Below, in pieces: positions 16,785 to 26,524 of a DNA stretch of 64,000 bases; position 1 is the stretch's first letter; each line of letters starts with the position of its first letter. The stretch is from JBEISR01 sp044337705 (GTDB lineage Bacteria; Planctomycetota; Planctomycetia; Pirellulales; Pirellulaceae): NCBI GenBank assembly GCA_044337705.1, contig JBIINB010000008.1, forward strand, positions 1 to 64,000, given 5' to 3'. Under the pieces are notes generated by a model. The model was given only the letters and a program-made list of their open reading frames with translations, ran no database searches and was not told the DNA's origin. A program made the position numbers and the translations under genes.

Positions 16785-17410
16785 TCGATAAAATCACCGC
16801 TCCTCTGGCGGCCCTCACCGATGACTCGGCGATCCTCATCGTTCCACCGTTCGAATACGAGGTGGGGATTCCTGAATTCACCCGCCGATCGTTGCAGGAC
16901 AAACTGCAGCAGACTGTTTCGCTGCATACCATCCACTTCATCGACGGCAACGCAGCCCAGGGTGGGCGATTGAGCCCCAAGCTGGTCGGCTTTTTGTCGG
17001 TGGTCGAGCGGGAGTTCTTCGAACTGTTCTGCTCGGTCGACGGTGTCGGTGTGAAGAAGGCGCTGCGCGCCATGGTACTGCCGGTCCAGGACATCGCGAT
17101 GATGATCGAACAGCAGGATGCCAAAGGGCTTTCCACGCTGCCCGGTGTCGGACCGGCTACCGCCGAACGCGTGATCGCCAAGCTGCGACGCAAAATGCCC
17201 AAGTTCGCGCTGCTGGTCCGCCGCGATCTTCCAGGTGCCGCGCCGCAACCGCCTGGAGTCATCGAAGAGACATTCCAGGCGCTACTGGTTCTGGGGCATC
17301 ATGAGTCTGAGGCACGGCGGCTGATGGAGCAGGCGATGGAGGGTGGCAAGAAGTACAAAGATACAGAAGCTTTTCTGCAGGCGATCTACCAGAAGCAGAC
17401 AGGCCAATGA
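16781..17410 (+). CDS. ruvA: Holliday junction branch migration protein RuvA
   Basis: RuvA binds four-way junctions and loads the RuvB motor. The 209-residue product has an N-terminal OB-fold region with variant sequence, then helix-hairpin-helix motifs: FCSVDGVGVKKALRAM and LSTLPGVGPATAERVIAKLRRK, the second highly typical. A C-terminal domain (EETFQALLVLGHHESEARRL) fits the RuvB-binding domain III. Translation starts at GTG 16781, which overlaps the ruvC stop; AGGAAGG lies nine bases upstream. The N-terminal ~60 residues deviate from the usual MIxxLxGxL pattern, so the family call rests mainly on domains II and III. ruvB is not in this window. Confidence 0.9.
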   Translation: MIDKITAPLAALTDDSAILIVPPFEYEVGIPEFTRRSLQDKLQQTVSLHTIHFIDGNAAQGGRLSPKLVGFLSVVEREFFELFCSVDGVGVKKALRAMVLPVQDIAMMIEQQDAKGLSTLPGVGPATAERVIAKLRRKMPKFALLVRRDLPGAAPQPPGVIEETFQALLVLGHHESEARRLMEQAMEGGKKYKDTEAFLQAIYQKQTGQ

Positions 17411-17449
17411 CCGCACATGCCCCGAACGCTGGCTGCCCGGCAGCGTCCC

Positions 17450-20020
17450 TTAGGGTTCGGTCAAATAGGCCAACAGATCCCGCACCTCCCAGTCACTCCA
17501 TCCGCTCAGCAAGCCATCGGGCATCAGCGATCGGGGCGACTGTCGACGCTGGGTGATCTTTTCCTTTGGAACCGATCGTTCCCTGCCATCCGCAACGCGA
17601 AACACCTCGGTACTGGAACTGCGCAGCAAAATCCCGCTGAAGACCTCGCCATCCTCGAGCGCCACGACGCTCGCCTGAAACTGCGGAGCCACCTTGCGAC
17701 TTGGCTCCAGAATCGATTGGAGAATTTCCTCCCGTCTGGTCTGCCGCCAGGATTCATCCCCTCCGGCCATGCCCCGAACCAGCCCGGTCAGCTCGGGACC
17801 CACCACCGATCCACGTCCCTCCATCCGATGGCACTGGCCGCAGCGCACCGCGCCGCGATGGAAAAAGAGTCTTCTGCCTTCCTCACGGTCCCCGCTCCCA
17901 GACAGCTTCGCCAGTCGCTCCAGTAGATCCGGGGCACTGGGGGGCAGGTCGGTCGGTGGAGCGTTGCGGGCCTGCAGCAGGGAAGCGGCTCTCTGACCGA
18001 TCGCACCATCGGCCCTGGCGAGGGCCGCGATATCCTCACGAATCTGCGGACTGAAGCTTCCATCGGCAAGAGAACTGAGTGCCGCCGTCGCCAGAGTCTC
18101 CAGGCGATTGGCCGCCAACGTCATCAGCTGATCCTGGAACTCACCTGGAGTCGTCGGCAGCAGCCCCGCCGCCGCCTCGGCTCGCAATGCAACCGGCTGC
18201 TGCGGGTCCATCGCCACCGCTCGCAGCAAATCCTGCTCGTCCGGCCTCTGCCGCAGCGCCACCAACCGCACCGCCTCCTCCCTCACCCCCAGCTCCTCCG
18301 ACTTCACCCAGCGTTCCAGTTTTTCACCCGTCCAGTCGGCGTGTTCGGGGGCTGCCATCCGCAGGGCATAACGCTGGATCTGGCTTGAAGTCTGGGGATC
18401 CTCCAGCATCCGCATCGCCTGCGGGGTATCGCTGATCCCCAGCGTGGGATTTCCTTGGAGCGTATTTCGAGCGGCGATGGCGGCCTCGAAAAGTGAGTAA
18501 TCCAGATCGGGTTGCTTGAGGATCGATTCGACGATCGGCAGGCAATCGACCAGCACGCCATCGGCAATCCACCGGAGGCATTCGAACTGGATCCTGGGAT
18601 CGGGATCGTTCCACAAGGCATCCACCCAGCGGCGATCCGATAGGTCCCCCTTGCGGAGTGAGACCAGCATCCAGAGGCGTTCCTCGGGCAATGCATTAAG
18701 AAGCGTCTGAGGGGTCCAGTCGCCGCTTTTCTGAAACAGCATATTCATCGCGGCGTCGGAAACAAATCGATCCGAGCCGCTGGCCAGCTCCAGCAGCTTC
18801 GGCAAAGGCAGCGTGCCAGCTCCAGTGCGCAAGCCATCGGCCTGCCGCGAATCCGCATCCGTACTGTCCCACATCGGCTTGATCCAATCCGCGTTTTCCT
18901 TATCGATCTGGATCTTCCAAAGCCTCCCTTCCCCATGAACTTCGTAGGACGCGCTAACCCAATCGACCAGATAAAAAGTTGCCGAGTCCTTGGATGCCGC
19001 CATGGCGACTGGACGAAATCGATCGGTCCCCCGAATCAGTTCGATCCGCTCGGACCTATAACTGGCCCCCTGCCGACTCATCGGATAGTAGTCGACCGTA
19101 TGGTCGCTCCAGGAGGGGATCAGCAGCCCACCTCCCAGCGGCACAACCGCGCAAGGTCCCTCACCACACGGATGCACCATCCCCAGAGTCCCCCGCAGCT
19201 CGCCATTCCATGCCACAAACGGATGGACCGGCGCGCTGCCATAGACCCACTGGAATCCGTAATCACCCCCTTCGACAACGTGCAGCAGTCGGCAAGGCGG
19301 CCTGGCCCCAGGATCGTTGTCGGCAGCGAAGATTGTTCCATCCTGCAGCGCCGTTAGACCAAAGGGATTCCAGAATCCCTTGGCGATGCGCCGCAGTCCC
19401 CTGCCCTCGCTATCGATCCGAAAGATCCCTCCCTCGCCACGCCCACGACACACCGCGCCGTCGACCCCGGTGAGCGTCCAGTCTTTGCCAAAGTTTTCAC
19501 CGAGCGCAAAAAGCAGTTCGCCCGAAGGATGCCAAGTCATCCCGCTGAGCCCATTGTGCGGGTAGTCGGCTTCGGTCTGGAGATCGGCGAGCGTCTCCTC
19601 ATGGTCGGCCAGGCCGTCTCCATCCCGATCGATGATGCGAAGGATCCGATCTCGTTCGGCCAGATAGATCCACCCGTGGTTACCGCAAAGAATCTGCATC
19701 GTGGCTTCGGTCTTCTGATAAAAGACCCTTCGATTCCCATCGGGATCAAAGACGAGGATCTCATCCTTCTCCGGACCCTGATACTCCTTGGTGCGGAAAT
19801 GGGTGTGGCACGAAATCGTCCAGATATTGCCATTTTGATCGACATCGATCCCCGTGGGAGTCTGGATCGCCGGCTGCTGGGCGACCCGCGTCATCGATAC
19901 CCCGGGCCGAACCCCCCAGGCGATCTTGTCTGCATCCTCCTGCACCTGGGCCGGCGCCTCCGCCTGCAGCGTCGACCCGATCAAGGAAAACAGGAACCAA
20001 GCAGCCAAAGATCGAAACAT
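17450..20020 (-). CDS. PVC-type membrane-bound dehydrogenase-like protein: propeller, HEAT repeats, heme-binding domain
   Basis: The 856-residue product starts at ATG 20020 with GAGG upstream and a signal peptide ending near AEA (residues 1-22). A six-bladed propeller of the PQQ-sugar dehydrogenase type fills ~30-400 (PTGIDVDQNGNIWTISCH, GFWNPFGLTALQDGTIFAADND, GGDYGFQWVYGSAP). HEAT-like helices follow to ~690. The C-terminal domain has one c-type heme site, CGQCH, in GAVRCGQCHRMEGRGSVVGPELTGL and ends in RDLLAYLTEP. This architecture is known from Planctomycetes and Verrucomicrobia; a role as exported sugar or carbohydrate oxidoreductase has been proposed, not proven. It converges on ruvA. 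The reading frame remains open upstream to 20365, but the signal peptide fixes the start. Confidence 0.9.
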   Translation of the reverse strand: MFRSLAAWFLFSLIGSTLQAEAPAQVQEDADKIAWGVRPGVSMTRVAQQPAIQTPTGIDVDQNGNIWTISCHTHFRTKEYQGPEKDEILVFDPDGNRRVFYQKTEATMQILCGNHGWIYLAERDRILRIIDRDGDGLADHEETLADLQTEADYPHNGLSGMTWHPSGELLFALGENFGKDWTLTGVDGAVCRGRGEGGIFRIDSEGRGLRRIAKGFWNPFGLTALQDGTIFAADNDPGARPPCRLLHVVEGGDYGFQWVYGSAPVHPFVAWNGELRGTLGMVHPCGEGPCAVVPLGGGLLIPSWSDHTVDYYPMSRQGASYRSERIELIRGTDRFRPVAMAASKDSATFYLVDWVSASYEVHGEGRLWKIQIDKENADWIKPMWDSTDADSRQADGLRTGAGTLPLPKLLELASGSDRFVSDAAMNMLFQKSGDWTPQTLLNALPEERLWMLVSLRKGDLSDRRWVDALWNDPDPRIQFECLRWIADGVLVDCLPIVESILKQPDLDYSLFEAAIAARNTLQGNPTLGISDTPQAMRMLEDPQTSSQIQRYALRMAAPEHADWTGEKLERWVKSEELGVREEAVRLVALRQRPDEQDLLRAVAMDPQQPVALRAEAAAGLLPTTPGEFQDQLMTLAANRLETLATAALSSLADGSFSPQIREDIAALARADGAIGQRAASLLQARNAPPTDLPPSAPDLLERLAKLSGSGDREEGRRLFFHRGAVRCGQCHRMEGRGSVVGPELTGLVRGMAGGDESWRQTRREEILQSILEPSRKVAPQFQASVVALEDGEVFSGILLRSSSTEVFRVADGRERSVPKEKITQRRQSPRSLMPDGLLSGWSDWEVRDLLAYLTEP

Positions 20021-20111
20021 GATGGAGCCTCGATAGATCATCCACAGCCGACATCGTTCAACTAGGACCAAAAAACCAAGTGACGCTTTCCCGCGTGGAG
20101 CTGGTATTCCT

Positions 20112-21899
20112 TCACCGAACAGCCGCCTTTTTTTCGGCGGCCCAGGCTTCCAGTTTGCGTTCGAGGAGATCGAGCTGAATGCAGCCGTCCTTGAGTACCT
20201 CGTGATGAAATTCTGCCAGTGAAAACCGATCCCCCAGCTCCGCTTCGAACCGCTCGCGCATCCGACGGATAGCCAGTTGGCCGATCTTATACGAGAGCGC
20301 CTGCCCCGGGATCGCCATGTAGCGCTCGATCTCGGCGACGGCAGCTTCTTCCGAAATCGGCTCATGCGCCATCATGTAGTCGATTGCCTGCTGCCTGGAC
20401 CATCCCTTCCAATGCATGCCGGGGTCGACCACCAGCCGGATCGCGCGATGCATCTCATCGCTGAGTGCCCCAAGGTATTGCTTGGGATCCTGATAGAGCC
20501 CCAGTTCCCGGCCCAGCGTCTCGCAGTAAAGCGCCCACCCTTCGCCGTAGGCACCGATCCAGAGGAAGCGTGCGAATTTGGGCAGATCCTTGTTCTCCTG
20601 CTGCAGCGAGATCTGGTAGTGATGCCCCGGCAGCGCCTCATGCAAAAACAACGATTCCATCCCGCTGGTCACGTTGAACTTTTTCGCGTCTGGAATCGGA
20701 AGGTAGAAGATCCCGGGTCGCGTTCCGTCTTCGCTTCCGGGCATGTATTCAGCACTGGCAGTCGCTTCACGAAACGATTCGGTACGCCGAATCTCAAAGG
20801 AAGTCTTTGGCTTGTTGAGAAAGATCCGATCCAGCTGCGGTTCCACCTTCTTCTGGATTGCATAGTACGCCTGCAGCACTTCCTGCGGCGTCTGGTAGGG
20901 GGTGAAGGAAGGATCGGTGCGGACCCACTGGTGGAATTCCGATAGCGAACCGGCGTACCCCATCTGCTGCTGCACTTTGCGCATCTGCTCTTCGATGCGA
21001 TCCACCTCCCTCAGACCGATCTGAAAAATCTCTTCGGGGTCCATCGACGTGGTGGTCCACGAGGCGACCAGCGCGCGATAGAGCTCCTTCCCCTGCGGCA
21101 GTTGGGCAAGGCCAGCCGTGCTGCGTGCCGCCGGAAGGTACTCGGTCTTCAGAAAGTCAGCCAATCGCTGGTAAGCAGGAAGCACCCTTCCCGTGATCGC
21201 TGAGCGAAAGCGTTCTTCTAAATCTTTTTTCTGTGAATCGGTCAGTTCGCTTGGGAATCGCTGCAGTGGACCTTCCAAGAGACTGGGATTCTCTTCGCTG
21301 CCAAAAATCGTCGGGTCGCTCCATTGTCCAATCATCTTCTCGACCAGTTCCCTAGGTAACACAAACCGGTCTCGCATCCCTTCTCGAAACTGTTCGATGG
21401 CCGCATCGATCCAACCCGGAAATGCCGCCATCCTCTGAAGCCAGTCTTCGTAGTCTTTTGCTGTACGGAATGGATGATTGCTTTGGCCACTTCCTAATTG
21501 CGCAAAAGTGAGCGGGAGCCCTTCGTACTGCTGGAACGGAATCCGTTCAGGGCGAAACCGCAAACGGTCCAGCCTGCCTTTCAGCTCCCCCAGTAGCACT
21601 TCGCGCGAGATCCGAAGGCTGGGTTCCAGCAAATCTGGGTCGATCTCCATCAGTCGACCCTGCACTTCTTCATAGAAGCCCTTTTCCCTAGCGTTCTGCT
21701 GTGGCGATGGAGGCTCGGGAAGAAGATGGTTGAACCCTGGTTCACCGAAGAGGGTTGCATCCAGCGGAAAGAGCTGCAGGTAGCGCTGATGGTAGTCGGC
21801 GAAGATCTGCCGAATCTGCTGATTGGCATCCCCTTGAGCCCAACTGGTGGAGGCGATCAGACAGACAAGTAGCGGAACAGAACGCAGGATTGCGTGCAA
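20112..21899 (-). CDS. DUF885 family secreted metallopeptidase-like protein
   Basis: The 595-residue protein carries the DUF885 signatures HEALPGHHYQISLQQE and GEGWALYCETLGRELG, equivalent to the HExxH-type zinc site of M32-like carboxypeptidases, plus YLPIPD before and MMAHEPISEEAAVAEIERY after. Start: TTG at 21899 with GGAGG six bases upstream, which immediately gives a clean signal peptide (HAILRSVPLLVCLIASTSWAQ, cleavage after SWA). This is a better choice than the longer GTG frame at 21968. The protein is probably periplasmic or outer-membrane associated. Substrate specificity is unknown. It ends 91 bases before the PVC-type heme protein in the same direction. Confidence 0.88.
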   Translation of the reverse strand: MHAILRSVPLLVCLIASTSWAQGDANQQIRQIFADYHQRYLQLFPLDATLFGEPGFNHLLPEPPSPQQNAREKGFYEEVQGRLMEIDPDLLEPSLRISREVLLGELKGRLDRLRFRPERIPFQQYEGLPLTFAQLGSGQSNHPFRTAKDYEDWLQRMAAFPGWIDAAIEQFREGMRDRFVLPRELVEKMIGQWSDPTIFGSEENPSLLEGPLQRFPSELTDSQKKDLEERFRSAITGRVLPAYQRLADFLKTEYLPAARSTAGLAQLPQGKELYRALVASWTTTSMDPEEIFQIGLREVDRIEEQMRKVQQQMGYAGSLSEFHQWVRTDPSFTPYQTPQEVLQAYYAIQKKVEPQLDRIFLNKPKTSFEIRRTESFREATASAEYMPGSEDGTRPGIFYLPIPDAKKFNVTSGMESLFLHEALPGHHYQISLQQENKDLPKFARFLWIGAYGEGWALYCETLGRELGLYQDPKQYLGALSDEMHRAIRLVVDPGMHWKGWSRQQAIDYMMAHEPISEEAAVAEIERYMAIPGQALSYKIGQLAIRRMRERFEAELGDRFSLAEFHHEVLKDGCIQLDLLERKLEAWAAEKKAAVR

Positions 21900-22064
21900 C
21901 GCGCACCTCCAATCGACCTGGCAGGTGAAGGAACTTCCGCGAAAAATGGATAGACTACAAAGCCCCACAGAAGATCAAATCATTCTAGCCGACCTTCTGG
22001 CCCCCTGCCCTAGGAGCGGCCGGTAACTTGCAGCCTAGTGGCATGGCTGCCTGGCAATTGCGAG

Positions 22065-23042
22065 TCAGGAAAGCCTGCCTTGCCGGCGAAACCACTCCAC
22101 CGCCTCTCCGATCGCAACCGACGCGGGTCGATGCTGGTATCCCAGCTCCTCCTCCGCACGCTGGCTGGAGTACCAGTGGTACTGGCCGCTCATCTGGAGA
22201 GCCGCCGAATTGATGTCGGTTTCCTGACCGGTGATTTTCGCCGCCAGATCTCCCGCTCTGCCGACCAGCCACTGACCGGGTTTGCGGAGAATGGTCCATG
22301 GGGCAGGTTTGCCGATCGCCTTGGCGATGGCCGACCAAAGCTGGAAATAGGTCATGTTCTCGCCGCATAGGATGTACCTCCGGCCCGATTGCCCCAGGAG
22401 CAGCGCGCGCAGCGTGCCATCTGCGACATCGCGAACATCGCAGACACTGCAACCTCCGGCCGGAGCCACAGGGGTCCATCGACGGTGCAGTTCCAGGATC
22501 ATGCGACCGCTGCTGGGTTTCCAGTCCCAGGGCCCCAGCATGAAACCGGGGTGGACGATGGTGCCGTAGAGCCCTCGCTGAACGGCATCGATCATCGCCT
22601 GATCCGCAGCCCGCTTGCTGATCACGTAGGCACAGGGGACCTGCCCATCCCATGGCGTCGTTTCATCGGCCACGCTCTTCGGCTTGGGAATCGCCAGACA
22701 ATTGACCGTCGAAACCAGCGTCATCGGGATGCCGCGAGCCATTGCGGCATCAGCCGCTGCGATCGTGGAACCGCGGTTGAAAGCGATCGATTCCTCCATC
22801 CTTGTCCAACCCAGATGGATCACCGCTGCCGAGTGGATCAATCCATCGGCACCTTCCGCAGCACTTCGCATCGATGCAGCATCGGTCAGATCGGCGTGAC
22901 GATAATCGACCGGCAGTTCGGCCAGGGAGGCCGGAAGCTGTCGATCGCGACCGACGGCGATCACCTGATGCCCCTGTGCGATAGCCAGGCGTGTCAGGTT
23001 GTTGCCAAGAAGCCCTGTCGCACCAGTGATCAGGATTCGCAT
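22065..23042 (-). CDS. NAD-dependent epimerase/dehydratase family protein
   Basis: The 325-residue extended short-chain dehydrogenase begins MRILITGATGLLGNNL, the GxxGxxG Rossmann motif. The conserved catalytic YxxxK is seen as CAYVISKRAAD near residue 150, and MLGPWDWKPS follows as in dihydroflavonol reductase-like and nucleoside-sugar epimerase-like members. Start at ATG 23042 with GGAGG nine bases upstream. It is cytoplasmic and uses NAD(P). The C-terminal ~60 residues fit a substrate lobe. Family-level call only: members act on sugars, sterols or hopanoid precursors. Confidence 0.88.
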   Translation of the reverse strand: MRILITGATGLLGNNLTRLAIAQGHQVIAVGRDRQLPASLAELPVDYRHADLTDAASMRSAAEGADGLIHSAAVIHLGWTRMEESIAFNRGSTIAAADAAMARGIPMTLVSTVNCLAIPKPKSVADETTPWDGQVPCAYVISKRAADQAMIDAVQRGLYGTIVHPGFMLGPWDWKPSSGRMILELHRRWTPVAPAGGCSVCDVRDVADGTLRALLLGQSGRRYILCGENMTYFQLWSAIAKAIGKPAPWTILRKPGQWLVGRAGDLAAKITGQETDINSAALQMSGQYHWYSSQRAEEELGYQHRPASVAIGEAVEWFRRQGRLS

Positions 23043-23096
23043 AGCCTGTGGCCTCCAGGATTCGCCAGGGTCGAACTCTACCAAGAGGTATTGGCA

Positions 23097-23369
23097 TCAA
23101 GTCGATCGGGAACTCGCATCATCATCCGACGGGTCGCCAGGATCGTCCTGATCGCTGGCCACGTGCAGTTCCTGGCCTTCGGCAAGGACGATGTCTCCAG
23201 GAAACAGCTTCTTCTTGCGGCGGGTTTCCACCTGGCCGTTGACCAGCACCGCGCCCGACTGGATCAGATGCTTGGCAGATCCTCCGGAGGAGACGACCTG
23301 CGCCAGCTTGAGGAACTGCTCCAGAGTGATCGACTCTTCGGGAGTCGAGGGATCGGAGGGGTCTGGCAT
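23097..23369 (-). CDS. Small S4-domain RNA-binding protein (YbcJ-like)
   Basis: The 90-residue protein is essentially one S4 domain: ITLEQFLKLAQVVSSGGSAK, IQSGAVLVNGQVETRRKKKL and PGDIVLAEGQELHV, with an acidic tail rich in Asp and Ser. This matches the YbcJ/YaaA-like group of stand-alone S4 proteins that bind RNA. GAAGGAAA precedes the ATG at good spacing. The neighbours on each side run in the same direction, 54 bases before the epimerase gene. Confidence 0.85.
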   Translation of the reverse strand: MPDPSDPSTPEESITLEQFLKLAQVVSSGGSAKHLIQSGAVLVNGQVETRRKKKLFPGDIVLAEGQELHVASDQDDPGDPSDDDASSRST

Positions 23370-23429
23370 GGAGTTTCCTTCGGTTCGCAGTGGCGAGGCG
23401 TATGTATCTACAGGCTTCAGTTCGTCGGG

Positions 23430-24479
23430 TCATTTCAGTCGCAATGTGACCATCACCGGATAATGGTCGCTCAGGTCGAGTTCTTCCACGGCGATCGTCG
23501 TTCGCTGATTCCAATGATCTTCATCGGGGCCGGCACCTCGGACCACCACATCCCCTCGCACTTCGGTCGATTCCCAAACCCAGTTGCGTCGGTCGGGCTG
23601 ATCCTGGACCAGGGATTGGCTGAGCAGGATTCGGTCATACTGCTTATCGAGCACCAGGTGGGTGCGACGCTTTTCGGGCGGCACCTTCTGATGGGCATCG
23701 ACCAGATCATCCGATCCAGATTCCGTGTTCCTCCCGACCAACATCGCCATCTCCCCGCCCGGCTGCGCCTCACAGCATGGCTCTTCGATGTTCGTATCTC
23801 CAAGGAAGATCACATGCTCCCCCTGATCCAGATGGGGCTGAAGCCATGTTCTGGCCAAGCGACTCTGGCGCAGCCTGATGGCCGACTCCTCGGGCTTCGC
23901 CCGGAAATGGACATTCAACAGCGTGAAGGTTTCCGTCCGGCCATCGACCTGCCACTGGAACTTGCCAAAGAGATGTTTCGACAGATTGTAAAAGTCCTGA
24001 CTGTCGAACTGTTCCTTGGTCTGTTCGCGCCTGCTGAACTCCACCAGACCGGTGCGATAGAGGAACGCGACATCCTGTTCGGTGGCGCTGTCGAATCCTT
24101 CGATGAATGCAACGCGATAACTTATTCGATGGCGGTCTTTCAGCTCCTTGGTCAGTTCCAGAAGGACCTTGCGATTCTCCACCTCCTGCACCGCCAGAAT
24201 GGTCGGCTGCATCGTGGCAATCGCATCGGCGACCCCGGATCGAATCGCCTCCCATCGCTCCTGAGACTGGCTGGACTGTTCCTTCGACAGATCGCTGAAG
24301 TTATCTCCCGGATAGGCATCGTAGAACCACTCCAGATTCCAGGTGGCGATTGTCAGGACTTCGGGTCCGGGGTCCGCGCGCAAAGGATGGTTGGTCCAAG
24401 AAAGCAAAGCCGCAACCAGCAGCGCCGCAATGTGATGGCCTGTTCGCGATCGACGAGTGCATTGGGAGACGACATTCAT
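23430..24479 (-). CDS. Endonuclease/exonuclease/phosphatase family protein, secreted
   Basis: The 349-residue product starts MNVVSQCTRRSRTGHHIAALLVAALLSW, a signal peptide ending near LRA. The EEP fold motifs follow: TIATWNLEWFYD (Asn), ILAVQEVENRKVLLEL (catalytic Glu), LLNVHFRA, HVIFLGDTNIEEP (Asp/Asn) and LDLSDHYPVMVTLRLK (terminal Asp-His). The family includes DNase I-like nucleases, sphingomyelinases and inositol phosphatases. With export and the complete active site, an extracellular or periplasmic nuclease or phosphodiesterase is likely; substrate unknown. ATG overlaps the purU stop by ATGA. Confidence 0.88.
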   Translation of the reverse strand: MNVVSQCTRRSRTGHHIAALLVAALLSWTNHPLRADPGPEVLTIATWNLEWFYDAYPGDNFSDLSKEQSSQSQERWEAIRSGVADAIATMQPTILAVQEVENRKVLLELTKELKDRHRISYRVAFIEGFDSATEQDVAFLYRTGLVEFSRREQTKEQFDSQDFYNLSKHLFGKFQWQVDGRTETFTLLNVHFRAKPEESAIRLRQSRLARTWLQPHLDQGEHVIFLGDTNIEEPCCEAQPGGEMAMLVGRNTESGSDDLVDAHQKVPPEKRRTHLVLDKQYDRILLSQSLVQDQPDRRNWVWESTEVRGDVVVRGAGPDEDHWNQRTTIAVEELDLSDHYPVMVTLRLK

Positions 24480-25375
24480 GGCATGGTTCCTGGCGGCTCG
24501 ATCGACTTCTTGCGCGCGATGACACGGTGAAAATGAAGCTGCACTTCGCGATCGACCACCCGCCGGACCCCTTCGGCAAGACATCGGGGTTCGTTGGTCT
24601 GCTGGCCTCGATCGATTATCTCATCCAGCCTAGTACCCGGCTCTACGGAAAAAGTCTCCTGGTGGATGATCTGATTGCCCGCGTCCAACTCCGGGACGAT
24701 GAAGTGGCAAGTGGCCCCAAAGGTCAGCATGCGGCTGGAGAAGGCATCGTGGTAGGGCCGCAACCCAGGAAAGCTGGGAAGCAGGCCGTGATGCAGGTTG
24801 ATGATCCGGCCACCCGCGTACTTCCAGCAGGTATCCGGCGGGAGGACTCGCATGTAGCGAGCCAGGATGACGTAATCGATGCGGTAGGAATCGAGGAGCT
24901 GGACCATCCGTTGGTCGTCTGCGTTGCCGTCGGCATCGCCGATCATTTCGAAGGGAACGTCGAATTCGCGAGCCAATCGTTCGCAGCGGCGCCGATTGCC
25001 GATCATGACCCCCGCCTGGGCGCGAATCGCGCCGCTGGCAATCCCCTCCAGCACCGCGCGGGGCGTCGACTCCAGGTAGGTGGTGCAAATCGCCAGCCTC
25101 GGAGGGGCGGACATCGAATCGCTGCTCCAGACGCGGACCTCCAGTCGCTTGCTGCGACCGATTTCTTCCATCGCCTTGTCGATCGCCGGATAAGCCTCCG
25201 GCGGCACATGCGCTCGACACATCATCGCAAAGACTGCCGCTTCGTCGTGGTCGTACATCTGGATCTCGGCGATGTTGGCGCCCAGACCCGTCAGAGCATG
25301 AATGATGGGGTCGGCAAGACCGACGTTGTCGGGGCCGACGGCGGTCACAACGATTTCCATAGGTGGTGTCTGCAT
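24476..25375 (-). CDS. purU: Formyltetrahydrofolate deformylase
   Basis: PurU hydrolyses 10-formyl-tetrahydrofolate to tetrahydrofolate and formate, balancing one-carbon pools. The 299-residue protein has an N-terminal ACT domain (VVTAVGPDNVGLADPIIHALTGLGANI), then a formyltransferase-fold domain with ICTTYLESTPRAVLEGI and the active-site segment INLHHGLLPSFPGLRPYHDA, plus TCHFIVPELDAGNQIIHQE. Typical PurU has HHSFLPAF; here HHGLLPSF is slightly formyltransferase-like, so the hydrolase assignment rests on the ACT domain and overall layout. It overlaps the downstream nuclease-like gene by four bases. It divides the leftward block from the rightward YkgJ gene. Confidence 0.85.
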   Translation of the reverse strand: MQTPPMEIVVTAVGPDNVGLADPIIHALTGLGANIAEIQMYDHDEAAVFAMMCRAHVPPEAYPAIDKAMEEIGRSKRLEVRVWSSDSMSAPPRLAICTTYLESTPRAVLEGIASGAIRAQAGVMIGNRRRCERLAREFDVPFEMIGDADGNADDQRMVQLLDSYRIDYVILARYMRVLPPDTCWKYAGGRIINLHHGLLPSFPGLRPYHDAFSSRMLTFGATCHFIVPELDAGNQIIHQETFSVEPGTRLDEIIDRGQQTNEPRCLAEGVRRVVDREVQLHFHRVIARKKSIEPPGTMP

Positions 25376-25499
25376 GAAGCGAGGGGACTTACAAAACCAA
25401 ATTGAAATCTAACCACCGGGGGCCTGTTTGCCTACTCCCAGGTCCCTCTGGCCATGGCTGCTGATGATCTCACCGATCCAAGGACTTGATCTACGGCGC

Positions 25500-25529
25500 T
25501 TGACGAATGGCAAGGTGCTGGTCCATAGT
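25500..25529 (+). promoter_or_regulatory. Candidate sigma-70-type promoter upstream of the YkgJ-like gene
   Basis: TTGACG at 25500-25505, an 18-base spacer, then CATAGT at 25524-25529. This lies 129 bases before the ATG at 25658 in the divergent gap from purU. It was found by eye; planctomycete promoter consensus is not well fixed. Confidence 0.3.
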
Positions 25530-25657
25530 GTGGACTTGTCGCCGAGCGATCGGGTCGCGTATCGCCGGATACCACCGCATGGTACTCAGCCGTGCAGGAC
25601 GCCCCGGTACCGACGGTCGCATCTGCTTCATTGAAAACATTCCTGAAGGGATCGGGC

Positions 25658-26128
25658 ATGATCAGCGCCGCACCAACCAAACTTCCCAAGACGATCGACG
25701 GACGCAGGCCGAAGAAGTCGGAGGTTCCCAAGGGTGAGTGCCTGTGCGATTACTGCACCGCGATCTGCTGCCGCTATTTCGCACTGCCGATCGACACCCC
25801 CGAGGAAGCGAAAGACTACGACTTCATCCGATGGTTTCTGCTGCACGATCGAGCCAGCGTGTTTGTCGATGATGGTGTCTGGTACCTCCTGGTCCACACC
25901 AACTGCAAGCACCTCCAGAGCGACTTTCGTTGCGGGATCTACGAGACGCGGCCCCAGATCTGCCGAGATTACACCACCGAGCAGTGCGAATACGACGAAG
26001 ATACCGTGTACGACATGTATTTTGAGACGGCCGAGCAGGTGGCGGAGTATGCAGAAGCGCGAGTCATCGCGCCCTACACGGAAAATATCCGCAGCCCGGA
26101 ACCTCCCATGCTCCCGGTTCTTCGCTGA
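25658..26128 (+). CDS. YkgJ family cysteine-cluster protein
   Basis: The 156-residue protein has the CxxCxxxCC-type cluster: CLCDYCTAICC near residue 27, then CKHLQ, CGIYETRPQICRDY and EQCEYD. This is the YkgJ/UPF0153 pattern thought to bind a metal ion or Fe-S cluster; function unproven. Start at ATG 25658 with GAAGGG seven bases upstream, preferred over the 25592 start that would add 22 residues. Two RPK/KK-rich turns precede the cluster. No membrane segment. Confidence 0.87.
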   Translation: MISAAPTKLPKTIDGRRPKKSEVPKGECLCDYCTAICCRYFALPIDTPEEAKDYDFIRWFLLHDRASVFVDDGVWYLLVHTNCKHLQSDFRCGIYETRPQICRDYTTEQCEYDEDTVYDMYFETAEQVAEYAEARVIAPYTENIRSPEPPMLPVLR

Positions 26129-26524
26129 GCTTTCCTCAACGCTATCCTCAACCTGCGCCTCCCCACACGCTTCGTCCCGCGGAAACTCGAGGGGCCTGCT
26201 TCAAGTCCAGGGGCCTGCTGGACTGCTGGCCAATTCTTCCAGGAGGCTTCTTCAACCTCCGCCCTGTCGAGACAGCAGGTGAGGCGCCCATGGAGCCCTC
26301 AGCAGCCACTCGAAACAACCGTGCATCGACGCTTCCATCGATTCGATTCGTCTAATCCGGACGGGAGAACTCGGCCGTTTGGTCTCGCAACATCAGGCAC
26401 AGCCAGGGTACATTCAGCAGAGCGCCGAGTTGGCATTCAGAGGCAACAAAAGATAGAACTTCCCAGCCGGACCGGTGCCAAAGACGGAACCAGCATCCAC
26501 GGGAAGGCAGGAAAGAAAATAGCA
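26129..26524. other. Intergenic region before hisS; no supported feature
   Basis: The hisS frame stays open back to about 26279, but that extension has no ribosome-binding site and lies outside the family's conserved start. No terminator or promoter is clear. Confidence 0.45.

Noticed and set aside
20123..20145. CCGCC-T7-GGCGG hairpin
   Set aside because: It falls inside the end of the DUF885 coding sequence and its T-tract is in the loop, not after the stem.
22389..24530. Plus-strand frame of about 713 codons
   Set aside because: It lies antisense to three well-supported leftward genes (epimerase, S4 protein and EEP protein), has no family features and is a by-product of GC-rich codon bias.
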